From Pseudaquabacterium terrae (GTDB lineage: Bacteria; Pseudomonadota; Gammaproteobacteria; Burkholderiales; Burkholderiaceae_C): a DNA stretch of 64,000 nt. A model generated the notes under the pieces. That model ran no database searches, was not told the DNA's origin, and saw nothing but the letters and a program-made list of their open reading frames with translations. Both the position numbers and the translations under genes were made by a program. Shown piece after piece: positions 55,007 to 61,782 of the stretch (positions are counted from its first letter, which is position 1; every line of letters starts with the position of its first letter). The DNA is taken from positions 1 to 64,000 of the forward strand of contig NZ_JABRWJ010000013.1 in NCBI RefSeq assembly GCF_013266755.1, given 5' to 3'.

Positions 55007-55822
55007 TCACTGTCGATCCAGCCAGGCGCGGTAGGCGTCGAACCAGTGGTCGCTGGTGGCGTCCTGCGTGCGCAGGCCGAAGCCGTGGCCGCCGCGTTCG
55101 TACAGGTGCAGCTCGGCGCGCTGGCCGGCCCGCCGCCAATCGTCGAGGATGTCCGGATGGCGGCGGTCGAACAGCGGGTCGTCCGCGGCCTGGGCCAGGA
55201 ACAGCGGGGGCACCGGCGACCGAGGCACGGTGCCGGCGAAGCCGCCGTAGATCAGCGCCAGGCTGTCGGGCATGTCCGCGGGCGCGGCCTGCGCCACGAG
55301 CGCGCGGCCGCATCGCGCGCCGGCCGAGAAGCCCAGCACGCCCAGGCGCGCCGGGTCGAAGGCGAAGTCGGCGGCGTGCGTGCGCAGCCAGCGCATCGCC
55401 GTGCGGGTGTCGTCGACGGCCGGGCCGTGGGCGGCGAGGTCGCCGTCGGCAGCGACCTGCTCGGCCAGGCGTTGCCAGGCCAGGGGCAGCGCGCGCTGGA
55501 AGGCGCGGTCGTCGACGTCCGTCGGCTGGGTCCGGTAGACGAGCACGAAGGCGGCATAACCGGCCTCGGCCAGGCGCTGGGCGACGGGCAGCCCTTCGTT
55601 GTCGACGGCGACGAAGAGGAAGCCGCCGCCCGGCACGACCAGGACGGCGCGGCCGTTGCCGCGACCCACGGGCGGAAGCACCGGCAGCAGCGCCGCGGCG
55701 CCCACATTGCGCAGTACCGCTTCGCGTTCCAGCTGCGTGCACTGCCATGCGCTCGCTTCAGGCGCCATCTGGATCGCCGCCGGCAGCGCCATCGGCAGCG
55801 ACGGCGACGCCGGGGTCTTCAT
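55007..55822 (-). CDS. Alpha/beta hydrolase (carbohydrate esterase-like)
   Basis: The 271-residue protein has the alpha/beta-hydrolase fold: oxyanion segment VVPGGGFLFVAVDNEGLPVA, nucleophile elbow GVLGFSAGARCG, acid region AQAADDPLFDRRH and histidine in RGGHGFGLRTQ. It lacks a signal peptide, so it would act in the cytoplasm. Proteins of this kind (BD-FAE/xylanase-associated esterases) remove acyl groups from sugars. Its ATG overlaps the MFS stop; it is the last gene of the right-hand operon. Confidence 0.85.
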   Translation of the reverse strand: MKTPASPSLPMALPAAIQMAPEASAWQCTQLEREAVLRNVGAAALLPVLPPVGRGNGRAVLVVPGGGFLFVAVDNEGLPVAQRLAEAGYAAFVLVYRTQPTDVDDRAFQRALPLAWQRLAEQVAADGDLAAHGPAVDDTRTAMRWLRTHAADFAFDPARLGVLGFSAGARCGRALVAQAAPADMPDSLALIYGGFAGTVPRSPVPPLFLAQAADDPLFDRRHPDILDDWRRAGQRAELHLYERGGHGFGLRTQDATSDHWFDAYRAWLDRQ

Positions 55823-57165
55823 GCGCGGGTCGGCGTCGCCGGGTCGGCTGCGTGCGGGAACGGCGCCAGCCACGCCAGGATCACCGGCGGCACCGAGAAC
55901 AGCAGCACCAGGCCGAAGAAGGTGGCGTAGTCGTGGCCGACCGCACTCCACACCCAGCCGCTGACGGTGCCGGTGGACCACTTGGTCAGCGCCATCACGC
56001 CCGTGGCCATCGCGTAGTGCGCCATGCGGAAGGGGCCCGGAGCCACCTGCTGCATCATGTACAGCATGTGGCCGACCGAGCCCATGCCGAAGCCGAACTT
56101 CTCGGCCGCGACGATCGCGCCGATCCACAGGGGGTCCGTGGGCAGCGACGTGGCCAGGTAGAAGTAGGTCAGGTGCGGCACGTTCAGCACCAGCGCGAGC
56201 ACGAAGAACGAGCGCGGCAGCGTGCGCCGCGCCACCAGGAACCCGCCCAGGAAGGCACCCGCGATGAAGGCGATCGTGCCCACCGTGCCGTTGATGTGGC
56301 CGAGTGCCGCATTGTCCATCCCCAGCCCGCCGGCCGTGCGCGGGTCGAGCAGGAACAGCGGCCCGAACTTCTCGATGAAGCCTTCGCCGAAACGGTAGAA
56401 GAAGATGACGGCCAGCATCATCCAGATGTGCGGCTTGGCGAAGAAGCTGGCCCAGGCCTCGCGCATCGTGGCGACGCTGCCGGCGCCGGCGCGGCTCGCC
56501 GTCGCGGGCGGCCCGCCTGGCGGCAGCACGCGCAAGTGCCACAGGCCGAACGCCGCCATCGTGGCAGCGGCCATCGACACCACGATCATCCAGCACTGCA
56601 CCCAGGGCAACCCCTGGTGCTCGTGCAGCCAGCCGGTCAGCGAGACCAGCAGCCCCGAGCCGATCACCGCGCCCAGGTTCCAGCACATGCCCTGCAGGCC
56701 CGAGTAGCGCGCCTGGTCCTTCAGCGAGACGGTGCTCATGAACACACCGTCGGCGCAGGTGTCCTGCGTGGCGCTGGCGAAGCCGGTGATCCAGAAGAAC
56801 GCGAGCGAAAGCCGGAAGAAGCCCTCCAGCGGCAGGCAGAAGGCCACCAGCCCGAGCGAGGCCGCCATCACGAACTGCATCGTGATGACCCACCAGCGCT
56901 TGGTCCGATGCGCCTCCAGCAGCGGTGCCCACAGCGGCTTCAGCACCCACGGCAGGTACATCTGCGAGGTGTAGAGCGCGATGTCCTCGTTGGGCACGCC
57001 GAGGTTCTTGTAGATGATCGCGGCGACGACGCCGACCATCACGTTGGGCAGGCCCATCGCGAGGTACAGCGTGGGCACCCAGGCGAGCGGGTGGCGCCGG
57101 CGCGCGGCGCCGAAGGCCGTGACGGTCGGGGTGGTCGGGGCGGTGGTGTCCATCGGGCTGCTCAT
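55819..57165 (-). CDS. MFS transporter, AmpG-like, of the glycan locus
   Basis: The 448-residue transporter has about twelve helices. It opens with VPTLYLAMGLPNVMVGVVAA and YLPWVLKPLWAPLLE, and includes WITGFASATQDTCADGVFMS and YSGLQGMCWNLGAVIGSGLL. This resembles AmpG-like permeases, which carry sugar oligomers across the inner membrane. With the TonB-dependent receptor it would complete uptake of oligosaccharides for cytoplasmic hydrolysis. Its start overlaps the GH9 stop and its stop overlaps the hydrolase start. Confidence 0.88.
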   Translation of the reverse strand: MSSPMDTTAPTTPTVTAFGAARRRHPLAWVPTLYLAMGLPNVMVGVVAAIIYKNLGVPNEDIALYTSQMYLPWVLKPLWAPLLEAHRTKRWWVITMQFVMAASLGLVAFCLPLEGFFRLSLAFFWITGFASATQDTCADGVFMSTVSLKDQARYSGLQGMCWNLGAVIGSGLLVSLTGWLHEHQGLPWVQCWMIVVSMAAATMAAFGLWHLRVLPPGGPPATASRAGAGSVATMREAWASFFAKPHIWMMLAVIFFYRFGEGFIEKFGPLFLLDPRTAGGLGMDNAALGHINGTVGTIAFIAGAFLGGFLVARRTLPRSFFVLALVLNVPHLTYFYLATSLPTDPLWIGAIVAAEKFGFGMGSVGHMLYMMQQVAPGPFRMAHYAMATGVMALTKWSTGTVSGWVWSAVGHDYATFFGLVLLFSVPPVILAWLAPFPHAADPATPTRA

Positions 57166-58952
57166 GGCTTGGCCGCCGGCGTCAGGGCCTGCAGCGCCGC
57201 CGAGACGTAGACCAGCGGCGCGTTCCAGTTGATGGCCACTTCATTCGTCGTGTAGCTGCAGAAGCGGTCCAGCCAGGCCTTGGCCGCGGCTTTCGAGGGA
57301 TAGGACATCGGCTTGCAGTCGTCCGAGTCCTCGTGCCGTGGCCCGCCGACGATGAAGCCCGGCACCGGGTCGGTCACGCCGTCGGCGCCCGACGGTCGGT
57401 GGTGCGGTTCGCGTGGCGAGCGTTCACCGAAGCCGGTGACCATCGAGAAGCCGGTGGGGTGGCGGCCGAGCACGAAGTCGAGCGCGGCCTGCGCGGCATC
57501 GAGCTGTCGGCGGTCGCCGCTCACCCGATAGCCCTGGATGAGCATCAGCGCCTGGTTCAGCGCCACCGCATTGCTGCCCCAGTAGAAGTCGTCGCGCTGC
57601 ATCGCGACGCGGTACGCCGACGCCTGCCACTGCGCGGCGAGCTTGCCGGCCAGCGTGGTGATCTGCCGCGCGATCTCGGCCCGGTCGGCCGCGGGCGTGA
57701 GGCGCTCGCGGTGGTGCGCCAGCGTGATCCAGGCCAGGCTGCCGACGTCGCCCCAGCCGGGCACGCCGGCCGGCGGGGCCTGGGCTTTCAACGCGGCCAG
57801 GTAGGCATCGTCGCGCGTCGTGACGTACAGCTCGGCCGCGGCCCAGGCGAATTCGTCGCCGAGCTTGCGGTCGTCGTAGCCGCCGGTGTGGATGTCGGCC
57901 GGCTGCTGGTAGACGACGGCCGGATGCGCCTGCGCCCAGCCCCATGCCGCCTTGGACGCGGCCAGCAGGCGTGCCGACAGGCCCGGTCGCTGCGCCTCGA
58001 AGGCCACGAAGACGCGGCTGGCCTGCGCCGCCACCGCGGCGAAGTCCAGCGTCGCGGCGGTGGACTTCATCACGACGTAGCGCTCGTTCTTCGGCACGTG
58101 CGGCATCACGACGCCGTCGAAGCCCTTGTCGGTGAGCTTGTGATAGACGCCGCCGTCGGCCGGATCCTGCATCGCGAGCATCCACTCGAGGTTCCACAGC
58201 ACCTCGTCGAGCAGGTCGGGCAGCGCGTTGCCGCTTTCTGGGATGTTCAGGCGCTGATGCGCGAAGTGAGCGGGAAAGTGTTCCCACGCGGCGAGCAGCG
58301 TGTACGTCGTGATGCCCGAATTGACGATGTACTTGTTGTAGTCGCCGGCGTCGTACCAGCCCTTGGGCGCGCTGATCACCGTGCCCGCGGGGCGGCCCGG
58401 TCCGGCGGCCGAGGCATGCACCAGCACGCGGGTGTCGGGGTGGCCGGCCGGCCGGGCCCAGGGGCCGGCGTGTTCGGTCTTCAACTCGATGCCGGCGCGG
58501 TTGAAGAAGAAGGCCCGCAGCGCGGCCGCGTTCACCGGCTCGTAGGCCCGCGCGCCGATCACGAAGCGTGCCGACTCGGGCAGGTCCGCGACGTGCAGGC
58601 GGTACTCGCCCGGCGTGCGCAAGCTCGAGAAGTCGGCCAGTCGGAGCGACTCCTGTGCCGGCTCCCAGTGCGCGGACGGCGTCAGGCGGCCGCTGAAGAC
58701 CTCGCGCCCGGTGGAGGCGTCGATGACGTCGAATCGCTCTGCGGCCCCGGCGGGCACCACGGCCCATTTGGCCGCCCCCGGCAGGAAGCCGACCTGGTTG
58801 ACCTGGATGGTGCTCGAGGCGGCAGCCGTGGTGGCCGGGAGCGCTGCCGCGCCGGGCGCGTTCGCCGTGCTGCAGGCCTGCAGGATGAGGGCCAGGGTGG
58901 CGGCGGCGGCGGCGGCGGCTTGCACGGGGTTGCGGTGGTGTCGGGTCGGCAT
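57162..58952 (-). CDS. GH9 endoglucanase-family lipoprotein
   Basis: The 596-residue enzyme has a lipoprotein signal ending in LILQACST, so it is probably surface- or periplasm-anchored. It then has an Ig-like CelD_N domain (about 45-130; IQVNQVGFLPGAAKWAVV) and the GH9 alpha/alpha-barrel. The catalytic aspartates are in KGWYDAGDYNKYIVNSG, the conserved His in REPHHRPSGADG and the proton donor Glu in SYTTNEVAINWNAPL. It cuts beta-1,4-glucan and is the only backbone-cleaving glucanase in the window. It begins 26 bp after the deacetylase stop. Confidence 0.92.
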   Translation of the reverse strand: MPTRHHRNPVQAAAAAAATLALILQACSTANAPGAAALPATTAAASSTIQVNQVGFLPGAAKWAVVPAGAAERFDVIDASTGREVFSGRLTPSAHWEPAQESLRLADFSSLRTPGEYRLHVADLPESARFVIGARAYEPVNAAALRAFFFNRAGIELKTEHAGPWARPAGHPDTRVLVHASAAGPGRPAGTVISAPKGWYDAGDYNKYIVNSGITTYTLLAAWEHFPAHFAHQRLNIPESGNALPDLLDEVLWNLEWMLAMQDPADGGVYHKLTDKGFDGVVMPHVPKNERYVVMKSTAATLDFAAVAAQASRVFVAFEAQRPGLSARLLAASKAAWGWAQAHPAVVYQQPADIHTGGYDDRKLGDEFAWAAAELYVTTRDDAYLAALKAQAPPAGVPGWGDVGSLAWITLAHHRERLTPAADRAEIARQITTLAGKLAAQWQASAYRVAMQRDDFYWGSNAVALNQALMLIQGYRVSGDRRQLDAAQAALDFVLGRHPTGFSMVTGFGERSPREPHHRPSGADGVTDPVPGFIVGGPRHEDSDDCKPMSYPSKAAAKAWLDRFCSYTTNEVAINWNAPLVYVSAALQALTPAAKP

Positions 58953-58978
58953 GGGGATGGGAGAAACGTTGGCCGGGC

Positions 58979-59743
58979 TCAGCGCTCGGCCCATTGCAGG
59001 TGCACCACGCGCCAGCCGTCGTCCTTCAGGCGGCGCAGCAGCAGCGGCAGCGCCGCGGCGGTCTGGTCCTGCGCGTCGTGCAGCAGCACGATGCCGCCGC
59101 CCCGCTCGCGCAGGCGGGTGATGAGGCGGTCGGCGAGCATGGCCGGCGTCTGGCCGGGCACCCAGTCCTCGATGCCCACGTCCACCGACATCACCGTGAT
59201 CCGCTCCTCGCGCAGGCGCTCGCGCAGGGCCGCGGATTCGCTGAGGAAGGGAAAGCGCCAGGCCGGCGCCTCGCCGCCCAGCACGTCGCGATGGGCTTCG
59301 CGCATCGCCTGCAGGTCGGCGCGCTGGTCGGACGGCGCCAGGTCGGCGAAGTTCACATGCCGGAAGCCGTGCATGGCCACGGTGTGGCCCTGGGCCTGCA
59401 CCTGGCGTGCCAGCGCGGCGTGACGCCGCTGCGGTTCGCCGTTCATGAAGAAGGTGGCCTGGACGCACTCGGCCTGGAGAGCGTGCAGCACCTGCGGCGT
59501 GGTCTCGGGCCGCGGGCCGTCGTCGAACGTGAGCACCACCTCGCGCGGGACCAGCGGCAGCGGGCCGTGCTGCACGCGGCCGTAGGCGGCGCCCTCGCGC
59601 GGCAGCACCAAAGTGCGGTGGGTGCCGAGCGCCGTGGCCTCGCAATCCGTCGTGACTGGCGGCGACGACGCGACGGGTCCGGCACAGCCGGCCAGCGCCA
59701 GCAGCAGCGCCGGCACCGCGCGGGCGAACCGTCCTGCGGTCAT
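58979..59743 (-). CDS. CE4 polysaccharide deacetylase lipoprotein
   Basis: The 254-residue protein has a lipobox (LALAGCAGP) and a NodB-homology domain. It shows VVLTFDDGPRPETTPQVL (metal Asp), FRHVNFADL in the zinc-histidine region, RFPFLSES and the C-terminal GGGIVLLHDAQDQT. It would deacetylate a polysaccharide or peptidoglycan. In this operon it may act on acetylated hemicellulose. Its ATG overlaps the GH2 stop. Confidence 0.88.
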   Translation of the reverse strand: MTAGRFARAVPALLLALAGCAGPVASSPPVTTDCEATALGTHRTLVLPREGAAYGRVQHGPLPLVPREVVLTFDDGPRPETTPQVLHALQAECVQATFFMNGEPQRRHAALARQVQAQGHTVAMHGFRHVNFADLAPSDQRADLQAMREAHRDVLGGEAPAWRFPFLSESAALRERLREERITVMSVDVGIEDWVPGQTPAMLADRLITRLRERGGGIVLLHDAQDQTAAALPLLLRRLKDDGWRVVHLQWAER

Positions 59744-61782
59744 GGCGTGACCTCCCACTCGACGCGGTCGCCGGCACCGTGGTCGCCACGCACGGCGATC
59801 TGCTGCCGTCCCGGCGCCAGCACCACGCCGGGCCAAGTCGCGATGCGGTTCACCACCGCGGCCGTGCCCACCGCTCGGCCGCTCACTTCCAGCGTCAGGC
59901 GGCGTGCATTGCTGTAGGCCTTGAGCGTCACCGCGCCGGCCGGACGCGGGCTGAAGCGGCGGCTCGCGATGTGCACCATCGGCGTCTTCGACCAGTGCGC
60001 CTGGTAGAGAAAGTACGCGTCCTTGCGGTACCGTCGGTCGTAGGTGACCAGGCCCTTGTCGTTGATGCCGTTGGCGTCGCCCTCGTGGCGGCCGGCCGAC
60101 GCATGGTCGAAGCCGAGCCAGACGAAGCTGCCCCAGAAGAAGGGCCGGCGCGAGATCTCGGCCGCATAGGTCTCGTGGAACAGCGCCTGGTACTGCTCCG
60201 GGTGCCAGCGCCCGCCGGGCTCGGGGCGCTGCGGCGGGTCCTGCTGCTGCAGCACGCTGGCGCCGGCGCCGTACTCGCCGAGGCCGATCGGCTTGGCCGG
60301 AAGCTTCGCGCGCAGGCGGTCGGCCCACGGACCGATGTCGGCGAACTGGCCGTCGTACCAGCCCCAGTAGCGGTTGTACGACGCGAGGTCGGTCTGCAGC
60401 GCCATCGGATGATCGTCCGGCGCGCAGCAGTGGGCGTAGCTGGTCAGGCGCGAGGGGTCTTCCTGCTTGGCCAGCGCGTGCAGCTCGGCCAGCAGGCGGG
60501 TGATCGGCTCGTCGGCGCGGTAGACCTCGTTGCCGACGCCCCAGACCGCCACCGAGGCATGGTGGCGGTTCTGCCGTACCAGCTCGCGCAGCTGCTGGTG
60601 CAGGTTGTCGCGGAAGGCGGGCGTCTCCTGCATCTGCGCGTTCAGCGGGATCTCGGTCCACAGCACCAGGCCCAGCTCGTCGGCGCGCTCGTAGGCGCGC
60701 GGCGGATGCTGGTAGTGCACCAGGCGCAGCGCGGTCAGGCCCATCTCCTTCAGGATGCGCAGGTCCTCGTCGACCTCGGCATCGCCCACCGCCACGCCGC
60801 GGCCGGGCCGGCCGGCGTGGAAGTAGTTGACGCCGACCAGCGGGTAGGGCCGGCCGTTGAGCAGGAAGCCGCGCTGCGGATCGACGTCGAACCGGCGCAG
60901 GCCGATCGGCAGCTGCACGCTGTCGGCGACGCGCCGGCCATCCAGCAGCTCGACCTGCAGGCGGTACAGGTGCGGGTCGTGCACGCCCTGCCACAGGCGC
61001 GGCTTGGGCACGTGCAGCAGCACGCTGGCGCGGTGCGGCGCCGTGGCGGCGAGCTGCACCGGCTGGTGCTGGCGCAGCACGACCTGGCCTTCACCATCGC
61101 GCAAGGTGAGCTGCAGCGCACGTGCGGCGGCGGCGCCGTGGTTGCGCAGGTCGACATGCACTCTCAGCCGCGCCGCGGCGGCGACCAGCGCTTCGGTGTC
61201 CACCGTCACGCCCGGGCTGCCGTGGTCCAGCAGCTCGATGTGCGCGGCATCGGTCTCGATCAGGCGCACCGGCCGCACCAGGCCACCGAAGACGGTGAAG
61301 TCGCCGCCCAGCGGCGCCACGTGCTTCAGGGCGCCGTTGTCCACCCGCACGGCCACCAGGTTGCGGCCAGGCTTCAGCAGCGGCGTGATGTCGATCCGAA
61401 AGCGCGCGTAGCCGCCTTCGTGACGGCCGGCCAGGCGGCCGTTGACCCACACGTCGGCGGCCAGCGTGGCGCCGTCGAATTCGAGGAACCGGCGCCGGCC
61501 GGGCGTCGCGCTGACGGGCCGGTCGATGGTTCGGCGGTACCAGCCGGCACCGCGGTGGTAGGGGCCCCCGACCTCGCCGTCGGGCGCGTTCCAGGTGTGC
61601 GGCAGCGTCACGCGCTGCCAGGCGTCGTCGTCAAGTGTCAGCTCGGCCGCGCCCGCCACGTCGGCGCGGTGGAAACGCCAGGGGCCGTCCAGCAAGGCGG
61701 CGGTGCGCATGGCGCAGGCCGCATTGGCCGCCAGCAGGCCTGCGCCGAGCAGGGCCGCGCGCACGACCGGAAGCCACTTCAT
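59740..61782 (-). CDS. GH2 glycosidase, beta-galactosidase-like
   Basis: The 680-residue secreted enzyme (VVRAALLGAGLLAANAACA) has the three GH2 N-terminal parts: a jelly roll (DGPWRFHRADVAGAAELTLD, GGYARFRIDITPLLKPG), an immunoglobulin-like domain, and a TIM barrel. The acid/base Glu is in VAVWGVGNEVYRA and the likely nucleophile Glu in PIGLGEYGAGAS. It would remove terminal beta-galactose or a related sugar. Start 61782 overlaps the stop of the next GH2 gene, showing tight coupling. Confidence 0.9.
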   Translation of the reverse strand: MKWLPVVRAALLGAGLLAANAACAMRTAALLDGPWRFHRADVAGAAELTLDDDAWQRVTLPHTWNAPDGEVGGPYHRGAGWYRRTIDRPVSATPGRRRFLEFDGATLAADVWVNGRLAGRHEGGYARFRIDITPLLKPGRNLVAVRVDNGALKHVAPLGGDFTVFGGLVRPVRLIETDAAHIELLDHGSPGVTVDTEALVAAAARLRVHVDLRNHGAAAARALQLTLRDGEGQVVLRQHQPVQLAATAPHRASVLLHVPKPRLWQGVHDPHLYRLQVELLDGRRVADSVQLPIGLRRFDVDPQRGFLLNGRPYPLVGVNYFHAGRPGRGVAVGDAEVDEDLRILKEMGLTALRLVHYQHPPRAYERADELGLVLWTEIPLNAQMQETPAFRDNLHQQLRELVRQNRHHASVAVWGVGNEVYRADEPITRLLAELHALAKQEDPSRLTSYAHCCAPDDHPMALQTDLASYNRYWGWYDGQFADIGPWADRLRAKLPAKPIGLGEYGAGASVLQQQDPPQRPEPGGRWHPEQYQALFHETYAAEISRRPFFWGSFVWLGFDHASAGRHEGDANGINDKGLVTYDRRYRKDAYFLYQAHWSKTPMVHIASRRFSPRPAGAVTLKAYSNARRLTLEVSGRAVGTAAVVNRIATWPGVVLAPGRQQIAVRGDHGAGDRVEWEVTP